Of a DNA stretch of 58,266 bases, positions 7,652 to 16,060 are shown piece after piece. A program made the translations under genes and the position numbers. Every line of letters begins with the position of its first letter. Positions within the stretch are counted from its first letter, which is position 1. The stretch comes from Desulforhopalus sp. (lineage in GTDB: Bacteria; Desulfobacterota; Desulfobulbia; Desulfobulbales; Desulfocapsaceae), in contig JALNVI010000011.1 in assembly GCA_023231425.1 (NCBI GenBank), forward strand, positions 1-58,266, read 5' to 3'. The notes below the pieces were generated by a model that had not been told where the DNA came from, did no database searches, and saw only the letters and a list, made by a program, of their open reading frames with translations.

Positions 7652-8796
7652 TATTTTCCTCTTCCTCGCGGGAGCAGAGTCCCTGTCGGACCCTCTGTCA
7701 TTCCCTCCATAAAATTCAGCTCGCGCCCTGCCGCGCGCCCCGACACATATCCAACCCTGTTTAAGCCTCCCCGCGCCACAGTGGTTCGCAGACGCGGATA
7801 ACACCACTGTACATACTCTGCGAGGCAGTGGTCAGCGAGAACTACCAGCGCAGCCTCTTCGGGCGTCTTCCTTTCTACACCCGATGCCGCCTCTCGCTGA
7901 AGTTTCATTTTATCAGAAAAACCCTGAACTACACCAACAAAATAACCTCCACGCTGAGAACGGGACAAACGTCCGAGTGAAACACGGTCGCGCTGCCACA
8001 GTCGAGCAACATGATTTTCGATAAATCGCCAGCAATACTCCCCCACTTTCACATTCTCCGGGCGACCAAGAATATCGACCGCCATGGAGAACATACCGGA
8101 CGCCGCATCAAAACTGTGCAGCAGGATAACCTCCACCGGAAAATTTTCCCGAATCATCGCCCCGAGAAAGCGCTGCCAGCGGGCCACGTTCCGCCGGTGC
8201 AATAAAAGACGAGTACGCACATGGCGAACCTCTTTAGCCCCCGGATCAATGCGTTCGAGGTGATATTTTATCGAGAGTTCCTGCGCCCGGGCCAGTGCCA
8301 GTTCCGCCTCATGGGGATTGTCGGAGCCAGCAAGGGCGAGCAACTTCTCCACCCGGCTAAAAATCCTGCTGAAGGGACTGTCTCTCCCTTTTCGCCACGC
8401 CTCCGCATCCTCAACAATGCGCCGAAGATTCACCCTCGCCCGCCGGTAAGGCAGCTCAACCCGCAGCAGTTCACAGGCCTCCTTAAAGCCCGCACCGTGG
8501 CAGCAGCCCGCACTTCCCGACAACAACTCCGGCCGCTCACTCACCAGCTGGTGCGCCATCTCATGACGGAGCACCTGCTCCACCACCGTCCACGGCCAGG
8601 CGAGCATCAATTCCTCACTGATGCTGAGGGTACGGCTCTCCGCCTGCCAGGAGCCGTAACAACCACCCCCCGTAAGCACAAAAACCGGCGTTTCCAGCTC
8701 CACTTCGCACTGATGACAGGTGTTGGCCCAACTCTCCGCGAGGTAGAGGCTGCGAAGCTCTTTGAGTTGATTTTCACGGGATTTGAACGATTTCAT
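7651..8796 (-). CDS. SprT-like / DUF2786 domain protein
   Basis: A 381-residue cytoplasmic protein without signal peptide. The first about 130 residues resemble a SprT-like zinc metalloprotease core, with VLRHEMAHQLV supplying HExxH and a later histidine in CCHGAGF. Residues about 140-200 fit DUF2786 (SRVEKLLALAGSDNPHEAELALARAQEL, seen in part), and the C-terminal half is the less conserved remainder of that family. The function of DUF2786 proteins is not established. The protease assignment for the N-terminus is by motif. It ends in a TAATG overlap with the NlpC lipoprotein gene, so the two form a small operon. Repeat copy B starts 48 bp upstream. Confidence 0.75.
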   Translation of the reverse strand: MKSFKSRENQLKELRSLYLAESWANTCHQCEVELETPVFVLTGGGCYGSWQAESRTLSISEELMLAWPWTVVEQVLRHEMAHQLVSERPELLSGSAGCCHGAGFKEACELLRVELPYRRARVNLRRIVEDAEAWRKGRDSPFSRIFSRVEKLLALAGSDNPHEAELALARAQELSIKYHLERIDPGAKEVRHVRTRLLLHRRNVARWQRFLGAMIRENFPVEVILLHSFDAASGMFSMAVDILGRPENVKVGEYCWRFIENHVARLWQRDRVSLGRLSRSQRGGYFVGVVQGFSDKMKLQREAASGVERKTPEEAALVVLADHCLAEYVQWCYPRLRTTVARGGLNRVGYVSGRAAGRELNFMEGMTEGPTGTLLPRGRGK

Positions 8797-8844
8797 GGGT
8801 CACTTTCTCTGCGGATGCCACATGGTTTTTATAGAACGATGCAA

Positions 8845-8990
8845 GGGGACATCGAATAATCGTCCATCTTCTTTGTGACCACATTTATCCTCGGAGGTAC
8901 GCGCTATACTCCGATATCAATCAGATGTCTGCGCTAAATTTTCTCCTGTGCCTCGAAGATGAACGAAATACACGCTGTTTCAAGGTCCCC
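8845..8990 (+). repeat. dispersed intergenic repeat family 1, copy B
   Basis: 146 bp from GGGGACATCGAATAATCG to TTTCAAGGTCCCC. The left block matches copy A closely. The centre is of the second subtype, where TCGGAG and CTCCGA replace the TCCTC/GAGGA hairpin arms of the first subtype. The right block GATGAACGAAATACACGC is shared with the other copies. Confidence 0.8.
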
Positions 8991-9067
8991 GAAAGGCACT
9001 CTGTCTTTCTGATCTCTTCTGAAAAAGAAAACAAGCGGTAAGAAAAAACAACACTATACCGCTAACC

Positions 9068-9382
9068 ATGAAAAAAATCACCGGGCGTCTCATTGCCAGT
9101 CGATCAAAAAATACCCGCAGACCCGCAACGGGGAGTGGAACATCAAGGTCATTGATGACCCGCCTGGTGCATGGACAGGGCCAGGAGGGTGATCCACAGG
9201 CAGGACTGCTGCAGAAGATTCCGCCCACCGATGACGAGATCGTCGAGGTCATGGGTCACGAAATTTTCCATGTTGTCGCCAGCCACACGGCAGGGGAAAG
9301 GTCCTGGGACGCTGTTCCCACTGTTGCCGTTGCTGGAGTCTCTGCTGGTCCTGGTGACCGCGGAAATGCCGGATTACATTGA
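9068..9382 (+). pseudogene. decayed M48-family metalloprotease
   Basis: Pieces of an M48 peptidase are spread over more than one frame. A KITGRLIAS segment lies in the frame starting 9068. YPQTRNGEWNIKVIDDP then appears in the frame starting at 9112, ending in PGG and a stop. DDEIVEVMGHEIFHVVASH returns in the first frame. These match, in order, the helix, the W..xVIDDP strand with PGG, and the HExxH zinc helix of M48 proteases. At least two frameshifts and the loss of both ends make it a remnant. It sits between repeat copy B and the DHH-CBS gene, with nothing else of note in 8991-9496. Confidence 0.7.
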
Positions 9383-9496
9383 TAATGTCTACACGCCCAG
9401 TGTATAAGATAAAGACACAACCGTTACCGCCGTTAAAAAGCGTAAAGAAGCAGATCGCTGATACGCACGACGGCTGCCGCAAAAAACTACACCTTC

Positions 9497-10852
9497 ATGC
9501 ATATGCATATTGTAACCACCCATAAAAATACTGACTTTGACGCCCTTGCCTCAGTCATCGCGGGCACCCTCTTCTACCCGGGAGCTGTGGGCGTCATTCC
9601 CTCTTCAGTCAACAGAAATGTCGATCAATTCCTCTCCACCCACAAGAGTGCCTTTAACCTCATCGGGCCGGAAGATGTCGATTTCGAGGCGATAAATCGT
9701 CTCACAGTAGTGGACACCAATCACTGGTACCGCCTTGATCGCATGGAGAAACTGCGCGGTCGTGACGGGCTGCACATTGATCTCTGGGACCATCACATGA
9801 CAACACGGGGAGACATCTCCGGCGACCTTGAATACCGCGAACAGATTGGAGCCACCATAAGTCTCTTCATGCGCGAGATGCCACAGGAGCACCTGCGTAA
9901 CCTCTCACCGCTGGAGTCCACAGTCTTCCTCATCGGTCTCTATGAGGACACTGGCCACCTCACCTTTCCCACCACCACCCCTGACGACGCCCGCGCTGCA
10001 GCCTTGCTTCTTGAACACGGTGCCGACCTCAACGTTGCCCGTTTCTTTCTCAACCCACCCTATGAGAAAGGCCAGAAGGACGCCTTTTTCAAGATGATGC
10101 AGGCAACCCGCCGCATCACCATCCACGGCCATTCAGTGGGCTTTCACCGCATTTCCATGCGGAGCAAGGTGCCCGAGCTGGCTGAGGTGGTCAGCCTCTG
10201 CCGTCAGGTGATGGGGGTGGAAGCCATCTTTGGGATCTACGATCTCGGCAATTACCATACCATTATCGGGCGCAGTACAGTGGAGGCGATTGATATCGGA
10301 AAAATTCTCGGTGAGCTCGGCGGCGGAGGCCACCCGGGGGCGGGTTCCGCATCGGTAAAGAATGAGAGTACAACCCCAAAAGAAAGTGAAAAGAATATTG
10401 AATCTTTGCTGCTGCACAATACTGCCAGCCAGATTACCATCGCCTCAATTATGTCTTCCCCGGTCATCTCAGTACCACCGGACACCACCATGGAAAAGGT
10501 GAAAAGAATCATGGATAAGCAGGGAGTTCGGGGCCTTCCGGTGATGGAGGGGAAGAGGATATGTGGCATCATCGTCCTCTCCGACCTGAAACGGGTAAAG
10601 AAAACAAAACAGTGGCAGGCACCGGTAAAGGCTTTCATGACCCGCGATATCACCACTACCACGCCGGATGCCTCACCAATGCAGGTGGCGCGCATCATAA
10701 TAGACCGCGAAATCGGTTATCTGCCTGTAATCGAGAAGGGTGAGGTGCTGGGCATAGTTTCCCGCACCGACCTGTTGGGGTGGTTTTATCACATGCAGCC
10801 GGAGTCTCTTGCCACAGAGCTGAAAAAAAACGCAGTGCCCAGCCTGACGTAG
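9497..10852 (+). CDS. DHH-DHHA1 phosphoesterase domain with two CBS domains
   Basis: A 451-residue protein. The N-terminal DHH domain carries THKNTDFDALAS (about 8-19), VVDTNHW (72-78) and the DHH motif itself in DLWDHHMT (about 95-102), with a further acid in YEDTGH. The DHHA1 part ends in GGGGHPGAGSA (about 275-285). Two CBS repeats (about 313-435) follow. The arrangement matches the first part of long bacterial poly(A) polymerase-like or A-adding tRNA nucleotidyltransferases, but the nucleotidyltransferase domain is absent and the protein stops after CBS 2. A nucleotide-regulated phosphoesterase acting on short nucleotides is a reasonable inference. The ATG at 9497 lies 6 bases before a second in-frame ATG, and there is no strong ribosome site. 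Confidence 0.8.
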   Translation: MHMHIVTTHKNTDFDALASVIAGTLFYPGAVGVIPSSVNRNVDQFLSTHKSAFNLIGPEDVDFEAINRLTVVDTNHWYRLDRMEKLRGRDGLHIDLWDHHMTTRGDISGDLEYREQIGATISLFMREMPQEHLRNLSPLESTVFLIGLYEDTGHLTFPTTTPDDARAAALLLEHGADLNVARFFLNPPYEKGQKDAFFKMMQATRRITIHGHSVGFHRISMRSKVPELAEVVSLCRQVMGVEAIFGIYDLGNYHTIIGRSTVEAIDIGKILGELGGGGHPGAGSASVKNESTTPKESEKNIESLLLHNTASQITIASIMSSPVISVPPDTTMEKVKRIMDKQGVRGLPVMEGKRICGIIVLSDLKRVKKTKQWQAPVKAFMTRDITTTTPDASPMQVARIIIDREIGYLPVIEKGEVLGIVSRTDLLGWFYHMQPESLATELKKNAVPSLT

Positions 10853-10875
10853 AGAATGGAATCGGAGAAATTTAT

Positions 10876-11034
10876 GGATCCATTGAAGAACCAGTCTTTC
10901 GCCCATCTTCTTTGTTACAGTCAAAAATTTATCCTCCGACAAAGCGAGGAAAGAGACGTCGAGATATCTTCATGGCTGTAATAAATTTCCTCCTGAGCCT
11001 TGAGTATGAACGAGATACAAGCATTCAAGGGACC
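10876..11034 (+). repeat. dispersed intergenic repeat family 1, copy C
   Basis: 159 bp from GGATCCATTGAAGAACCAGTC to CATTCAAGGGACCC, first subtype centre (TCCTCCGACAAAGCGAGGA). It lies between the DHH-CBS gene and the tRNA-Gly promoter and covers most of the gap 10853-11061. Confidence 0.85.
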
Positions 11035-11061
11035 CTTATGTCACATTATTATCATAAGTAC

Positions 11062-11090
11062 TTGACATCTCTCCTCACTTTTGTTAGAAA
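11062..11090 (+). promoter_or_regulatory. promoter of tRNA-Gly
   Basis: A perfect TTGACA (11062-11067), a 17-base spacer and TAGAAA (11085-11090) put the start of transcription about 20 bases before the mature tRNA 5' end. The site is just outside repeat copy C. Confidence 0.6.
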
Positions 11091-11116
11091 ACCGAACTTC
11101 ATCGTTGCATTAGTGA

Positions 11117-11191
<75 letters not shown>

Positions 11192-11303
11192 TTTCTTCTT
11201 CTCTGCAGTTTTCTGTTTTACAAATTCTATTTATCAGTTTGATCTTCCACCCCAAAAGAGCCCGGATTCAGGTTGTTTTCCCACCAGCAGCATCTCAAAA
11301 TGT

Positions 11304-11395
11304 CATTATATCTTTACTCTTCGCGTTCTGCGCGTCCTTCGCGGTAAAATTTTTTGTCTTTTTCCGTAACTTTTTGAGAATTTGCCCAGTATTTT
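11304..11395 (+). repeat. dispersed intergenic repeat family 2, copy near 11304
   Basis: It contains CTTCGCGTTCTGCGCG followed by TCCTTCGCGGTAAAATTTT and TTTTTCCGTAACTTTTTGAG. The same string of blocks recurs at 4495, 6948 and 14750-14950. No coding function is apparent. Confidence 0.65.
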
Positions 11396-11469
11396 AAAAA
11401 ATTTATCTGCCCTCCCAGCAATTCACCAAAAGCGAAAAGCATATAAAACTTCTCAAAAAGGAGAACACC

Positions 11470-11889
11470 GTGAAATATCTGCACGCCATGATCCGAGTGC
11501 TCGATCTCGACAAATCCCTCGATTTCTATGAAAACAAACTTGGTCTGCAGCAGACCAGGCGCAAAGATTTTGATGAGGAACGCTTCTCTCTCATCTACCT
11601 CGCCACCGCAAAGGGAGAACCGGAGGTAGAACTCACCTGGAACTGGGATGAGAAGAAACCGTACAGTTGTGGCCGCAACTTTGGCCATCTGGCCTTTGAA
11701 GTAAATAACATCTATGACTTCTGTCAGAAATTGATGGATGACGGAGTCACCATCCTGCGACCGCCGCGGGATGGGAATATGGCGTTTATCCGTTGCCCGG
11801 ATCAAATCAGCATTGAGCTGCTGCAAAAGGGAGACGCTCTGCCTCCGGCAGAACCCTGGAAGAGCATGGAAAATACAGGGGAATGGTGA
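11470..11889 (+). CDS. gloA: lactoylglutathione lyase-like VOC family protein
   Basis: A 139-residue protein of the vicinal-oxygen-chelate fold, with two beta-alpha-beta-beta-beta units. It opens with YLHAMIRVLDLDKSLDFYE, the glyoxalase I N-terminus with the first metal histidine. Further ligands are visible in EVELTWNWD (glutamate), FGHLAFEV (histidine) and QISIELL (glutamate). This set matches nickel-type glyoxalase I, which converts the methylglyoxal-glutathione hemithioacetal to lactoylglutathione. The GTG at 11470 was chosen because it follows AAAAAGGAGAACACC and matches the family N-terminus. No glyoxalase II is nearby, so a different VOC substrate is possible. Confidence 0.85.
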   Translation: MKYLHAMIRVLDLDKSLDFYENKLGLQQTRRKDFDEERFSLIYLATAKGEPEVELTWNWDEKKPYSCGRNFGHLAFEVNNIYDFCQKLMDDGVTILRPPRDGNMAFIRCPDQISIELLQKGDALPPAEPWKSMENTGEW

Positions 11890-12005
11890 AAACCAGGGAG
11901 GGAGCAGCTCTCAGCAATTCATGAGACCTGTGCGGGAGATGCTTTGCAAAATTTCCCGCAGAGAACTCACGGATGACACAGCCCCCTCAGTGTTGGTCAC
12001 AAAGC

Positions 12006-12044
12006 AAGACGGCCATCGGAAAATTTTTCCGATGGCCGTCTTTT
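12006..12044. terminator. bidirectional terminator between gloA and rnhA
   Basis: A long palindrome, AAGACGGCCATCGGAAAA and its complement around a short loop, with A and T tracts at both ends. It can stop the plus-strand gloA transcript and the minus-strand rnhA transcript. Confidence 0.85.
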
Positions 12045-12069
12045 CTTCTGCAGCAACGTCCAGCCCTCT

Positions 12070-12774
12070 TCAGGCAACACTCTTTTCATACTCGCCATCT
12101 ACCGCCTGCGGATTCCCCCTCGCCGCCGCCACCGCAAGTCGGTCACAGCGCTCGTTGAGGGGATTGCCAGCGTGTCCCTTCACCCAGTAAAACTGCACCT
12201 CCATTCCCTCCACCAGTGCCAGCAGATGCGCCCAGAGGTCAGGATTGAGCGCCGGCTCACCGTCGCTCTTCTTCCATCCCCTCTTTTGCCATCCTTTCGC
12301 CCAGCCACGGGTGATACCATTGACGAGGTAGCTTGAGTCGGAGTGGAGACAAACAGGCCTTCCGCACTCCGCCACTTCTTCGAGGGCAACAAGAGCAGCG
12401 GTCATTTCCATGCGGTTGTTGGTGGTCAGACGAAAGCCACCGGAAAGCTCACTCCGGTCACCATCCATCTCAATAACAACCCCGTAACCGCCGGGACCCG
12501 GATTATTGATACTCCCCCCATCGGTATAAATCAGCACTGCGTTTTCAGCCCTGGGAGGTTTTACTGCCCTCGCCACCGTCTTCTTTTTCTTTGGTTCGGC
12601 GAATTTTTTGTTGTAGACGGGATTTTCCAGAAAAGCCTTCGCCTCCGCCTCGGTGGGAAAACTTTTATATTTGGCACCGGCCACGCCCTTCACCTGCTTT
12701 TCCGCACTTGGCCAGTCAGTATAAATGCCGATCTCACTGCCGACGGCAACAGCATAAAATTTCTTTTTCGCCAT
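12070..12774 (-). CDS. rnhA: ribonuclease HI with N-terminal hybrid-binding domain
   Basis: A 234-residue protein that degrades the RNA strand of RNA-DNA hybrids. Residues 1-50 are the viroplasmin-like hybrid-binding domain typical of eukaryotic RNase H1 (FYAVAVGSEIGIYTDW, then YKSFPTEAEAKAFL). Residues about 78-225 are the RNase H catalytic domain, with the acids of LIYTDGGSINNPGPGG, NNRMEMTAAL and LHSDSSYLV, the histidine in VKGHAGNPLNE and a final aspartate in RCDRLA, so all catalytic residues are present. The start has a good ribosome site (GGGAAAGGAACA). It is flanked by terminators on both sides, so it is transcribed alone. Confidence 0.95.
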   Translation of the reverse strand: MAKKKFYAVAVGSEIGIYTDWPSAEKQVKGVAGAKYKSFPTEAEAKAFLENPVYNKKFAEPKKKKTVARAVKPPRAENAVLIYTDGGSINNPGPGGYGVVIEMDGDRSELSGGFRLTTNNRMEMTAALVALEEVAECGRPVCLHSDSSYLVNGITRGWAKGWQKRGWKKSDGEPALNPDLWAHLLALVEGMEVQFYWVKGHAGNPLNERCDRLAVAAARGNPQAVDGEYEKSVA

Positions 12775-12789
12775 TGTTCCTTTCCCTTT

Positions 12790-12826
12790 AAAAAAAAGAG
12801 CCGGATTCCTCTACAGAATCCGGCTC
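12790..12826 (-). terminator. terminator of tgt-yajC
   Basis: An 11-bp perfect stem GAGCCGGATTC/GAATCCGGCTC (12798-12808, 12816-12826) followed on the minus strand by a run of seven or more T. It separates yajC from rnhA. Confidence 0.9.
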
Positions 12827-12865
12827 CCAAAACAGCTCATCCCCACCGGGGAATCAGCAACTGGC

Positions 12866-13222
12866 TCAACCAATCTTTTTCTTGTCGTCTTTCTTTGTAC
12901 CAACCGGTTCGCCTTTTTTATCTATCTGACCGGCGATAGAGGAACGGGTAACATCAATCTTTACACCCTCAGCAACCTCAAGGGTAACCACAAGGTCGTT
13001 GATGTCGACGATGGTACCAATCACTCCACCAGTGGTGACAACACGGATCCCCCGCTTCAGAGAAACAAGGAACTGCTGATGGAGCTTTGCCGTCTTCTGT
13101 TGCGGACGGATAAGCAGAAAGTAAAAAACAATACCAATCAGGATCAAAGGGACAAACGACCCCAGTGCGTTGGGGGCACCGCCTGCGGCAGCGTCGGCTG
13201 CATAAGCAACACCTGTAAACAT
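12866..13222 (-). CDS. yajC: preprotein translocase subunit YajC
   Basis: A 118-residue single-pass inner-membrane protein. A hydrophobic segment LGSFVPLILIGIVFYFLLI (about 21-39) is followed by the family signature RPQQKTAKLHQQFL and RGIRVVTTGGVIGTI. YajC accompanies SecDF in the Sec translocon. The start is preceded by GAGGAGGTC. It follows tgt by 58 bases, the usual tgt-yajC order, but secD and secF do not follow, since a terminator and rnhA come next. Confidence 0.95.
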   Translation of the reverse strand: MFTGVAYAADAAAGGAPNALGSFVPLILIGIVFYFLLIRPQQKTAKLHQQFLVSLKRGIRVVTTGGVIGTIVDINDLVVTLEVAEGVKIDVTRSSIAGQIDKKGEPVGTKKDDKKKIG

Positions 13223-13280
13223 GAAAGACCTCCTCAGATAAGTGTGGGGAAAATTATAGGGTTAAAGTGTACAAAGATAC

Positions 13281-14396
13281 TCATTCCGTCTCAAGGGCGC
13301 TATAGAAATCTTTGCGGAAATCGGCGTAACGGTCTTCCTCAATCGCCCTGCGGATATCGGCCATCAGATGCAGGTAAAAATGCAGGTTGTGGATGGTATT
13401 CAGATGACTGCTGAGTATCTCCCGCGCCTGGAAAAGGTGACGCAGGTAGCCCCGGGAGTAGTTACGGCAGGTATAGCAGTCACAACTCTCATCCACCGGC
13501 CCCTGATCGTCCTGGAACCGGGCATTCTTGATGCTGATTTTGCCTTTACGGGTAAAGAGCGATCCGTTTCGGGCATTACGGGTAGGCATGACACAGTCAA
13601 ACATATCTATCCCCCGCCACACGCCTTCTATCAGGTCAGCCGGAGTGCCGACACCCATAAGGTAACGAGAATAGTTCGCCGGCATGTGAGAGGTGCTCTC
13701 CTCGGTCATGTCCAGCATCATCTGCTTCTCCTCCCCCACACTCAGACCGCCCACGGCATAGCCGTCAAAACCAATCTCCTGCAACGCCTCTATATGGGCT
13801 TTGCGCAGATCGGGAAACATCCCCCCCTGAACAATGCCGAAGAGCAGGCGGTCCCGTTTTGTATGTGCCTCACGGCAACGCGCCGCCCAGCGGGTGGTGA
13901 GGTCGGTTGAGTGGACTGTCTCCTCACGGGTCGAGGGACAGGGGATACAGGTATCAAGACACATCATGATGTCGGAACCGAGACACTGCTGCACATCAAT
14001 GGCAATCTCTGGACTGAGAAACAACTTTGAGCCATCGAGATGGGAACGGAAGGCGGCACCCTCCTCGGTAATTTTGGCGAGTTTCTTCAGGCTGAAGATC
14101 TGAAACCCTCCGGAATCGGTAAGAATGGAGCCTTTCCAGTTCATGAACTTGTGCAGCCCGCCAAAACTTTCCACCCGTTTGTGGCCCGGCCTGATAAAGA
14201 GATGGTAGGTATTACCGAGAATCACCTGCGCCCCCGCATCAATCAGATTCTCCGGGGTGACGGCCTTCACCGTTCCCTGAGTACCAACCGGCATAAAGAC
14301 CGGCGTCTCGATAACCCCCTGGCGGGTTCGAAGCTGACCTCGTCGTGCAGCGCACTCCGAAGACGTTTTAAGTAGTGTAAAGGGTGATTGTTCCAT
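13281..14396 (-). CDS. tgt: queuine/preQ1 tRNA-ribosyltransferase
   Basis: A 371-residue TIM-barrel enzyme that exchanges guanine-34 for the queuosine precursor preQ1 in tRNAs with GUN anticodons. Visible are the base-binding LTDSGGFQIFS (about 90-100), the nucleophile region DMFDCVMPTRNARNG, and the zinc site CDCYTCRNYSRGYLRHL with a later histidine in LNTIHNLHFY. The length is normal and the start follows CAGGAG. It leads the tgt-yajC operon. Confidence 0.97.
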   Translation of the reverse strand: MEQSPFTLLKTSSECAARRGQLRTRQGVIETPVFMPVGTQGTVKAVTPENLIDAGAQVILGNTYHLFIRPGHKRVESFGGLHKFMNWKGSILTDSGGFQIFSLKKLAKITEEGAAFRSHLDGSKLFLSPEIAIDVQQCLGSDIMMCLDTCIPCPSTREETVHSTDLTTRWAARCREAHTKRDRLLFGIVQGGMFPDLRKAHIEALQEIGFDGYAVGGLSVGEEKQMMLDMTEESTSHMPANYSRYLMGVGTPADLIEGVWRGIDMFDCVMPTRNARNGSLFTRKGKISIKNARFQDDQGPVDESCDCYTCRNYSRGYLRHLFQAREILSSHLNTIHNLHFYLHLMADIRRAIEEDRYADFRKDFYSALETE

Positions 14397-14513
14397 TAAA
14401 TTCTCCTGCGGCAGGGGGAAATCGGGGTAAAATATGGTGTTATTGACATGGTGCCCATCCTACAAAATCAAAAGAGAAACTTACAACAAAAACAGGATGA
14501 TCAATTGCTTTTT

Positions 14514-14950
14514 TGGAACTTCTCGAAAAAACGTGGAAAAGCAAAAGGCGGTAAGGCCTTTTTTTTCACCGCGAAGAACGCGAAGGAAGGCAAACGTTTA
14601 TATATAATGCCTTTTTTCGCATGTTTCGTGTACTTCACTGGCAAAAAAATCTTTTGTCGTTCCCTCTTTCACAAGGGATTCTGTAGCACACCAGGCATTT
14701 CATGCCACAACGGATGCCATCGGATTTTGTTGCCCTGCTTTTCCCGGCCTCCTTTCTCCCTTTTTGTCTTTGTCTTTTTCCACAACTTTTTGAGAAACTA
14801 CGTTTTTTTGTACGTTCTCAAGAAGCCGTAGACGTATGGATACCTTGAATAATCGCCCATCTTCCTGGTTAATTTAAAAAAATCTTTTTCTCAAATGCTT
14901 TTGCCTTCCTTCGCGTTTTTCAGCGTTCTTCGCGGTGAAAAAATTGTCTT
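14514..14950. repeat. cluster of degenerate repeats (family 2 in both orientations, one family-1 fragment)
   Basis: The whole gap 14397-15012 lacks genes. It holds a family-2 copy in reverse orientation (about 14514-14600, TTTTCACCGCGAAGAACGCG). Family-2 flank blocks follow at 14750-14810 (TTTTTCCACAACTTTTTGAG). A forward copy lies at 14878-14950 (TTCGCGTTTTTCAGCG then TTCTTCGCGGTGAAAAA). Between the last two, 14837-14870 is the left end of a family-1 repeat (GGATACCTTGAATAATCG then CCCATCTTC). It looks like a graveyard of repeats. Confidence 0.65.
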
Positions 14951-15012
14951 ACCGTTTTTTGCTTTTCCCTTTCTCCTGTTTCCCCTTTCTACGGGTTTTT
15001 GAAAAGGTACCC

Positions 15013-16011
15013 TTATGGCTGGAAAAAGCGCGAAGCATAAAAAGCACAACCCTGCAGGTTGGCATCATCGGCGAGAATCAATCTGATCGGGAAATCCTCC
15101 ATCAGGGAGGACATCTTTCCCTTCGCTTTGAAATTACGGAGAAAACCTGAGAAATCAAGGTCCCGGTAGAGGCGGGGCAGGATACCACCGCCGAGGAAGA
15201 CGCCGCCCTTTGCCAGAAGTTTCAGTGCCAGATTTCCCGCCTCACTGCCGAGGATATCAAGGAAGAGAATCAGTGCTTCACGACAGGCAGGGCAATGGGC
15301 AATCGCACCGGAGCTAATGATTGGCGCTTGATCTCCCCCCTGCTGCAGGGCTGTCGAAACCGACGCCAGAGGGACAATACCAAGCTCTTCAGTAACAAAG
15401 CGAAAGATTCGACTCAGCCCCGAACCACAGAGGAAAGCCTCATAACTGACATGCTTCATCTCGCGAAGAGTCCATCTGAGAAGTCGCTCCTGCACCTCTC
15501 CCTGTGGACCGAAATCGGTATGTCCCCCTTCACTTCCCCGCGCGAAAAAGAGGTCCTCCCCGTGCAACAGCATTCCTTCTCCCAAACCAGTGCCAGGGGC
15601 GAGAATTCCGTAAACAGAATCTTTTCCCCCGTGTCCATCCTGCAGGGTCCAGAACGCCTCCTTCGGAAGCACTGCAACGGAGCTGCTGAAAGCAGTGAGG
15701 TCATTAATCATCACAAGTCGTTTAACGCCGAGGACCTGCTTAAAATGCTCCGCATCAATACTCCAGGGACGGTTGGTCATCTGGGTAATACGTTCCCCGA
15801 CGATACCGGCAATGGCAAAACATGCGATCTCAGGAGTGGTGTTTATTGCAGAGAGGTAACGGGAAAAAAGAGTGAGGGGATCTGAGAAGTCGTCGTTGCT
15901 GAAACGCTGGCGCTCTTTAAAAGAGAAGCCTTCAGCGGAGAAAAGGGCCAGAGCAACATCGGTTTTGGTGCCGCCGATGTCGGCAACCAGCATCTGCATT
16001 TTTCCGCCCAT
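15013..16011 (-). CDS. glk: glucokinase
   Basis: About 332 residues of the bacterial glucokinase family, which phosphorylates glucose to glucose-6-phosphate with ATP. Seen are the phosphate-binding MLVADIGGTKTDVAL near the N-terminus, the sugar-binding VMINDLTAFSSSV with its catalytic aspartate, LAPGTGLGEGML, EGGHTDFGP, and the adenosine site KGGVFLGGGILPR. The start is either the ATG at 16011 (GGGAGGGGGC close before it) or at 15999 (MQMLVADIGG). The longer frame upstream runs into the mscS gene and is unlikely. It is the last gene of a likely NYN-mscS-glk operon. Confidence 0.88.
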   Translation of the reverse strand: MGGKMQMLVADIGGTKTDVALALFSAEGFSFKERQRFSNDDFSDPLTLFSRYLSAINTTPEIACFAIAGIVGERITQMTNRPWSIDAEHFKQVLGVKRLVMINDLTAFSSSVAVLPKEAFWTLQDGHGGKDSVYGILAPGTGLGEGMLLHGEDLFFARGSEGGHTDFGPQGEVQERLLRWTLREMKHVSYEAFLCGSGLSRIFRFVTEELGIVPLASVSTALQQGGDQAPIISSGAIAHCPACREALILFLDILGSEAGNLALKLLAKGGVFLGGGILPRLYRDLDFSGFLRNFKAKGKMSSLMEDFPIRLILADDANLQGCAFYASRFFQP

Positions 16012-16060
16012 GCCCCCTCCCGAGAGAAGGCCCCTCTCGAAACAGAGGCCAGTTTGAAGA

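Noticed and set aside
14448..14831. 127-codon plus-strand frame rich in F, K and L
   Set aside because: It is read through family-2 repeats and AT-rich tracts, with no ribosome site or conserved pattern.
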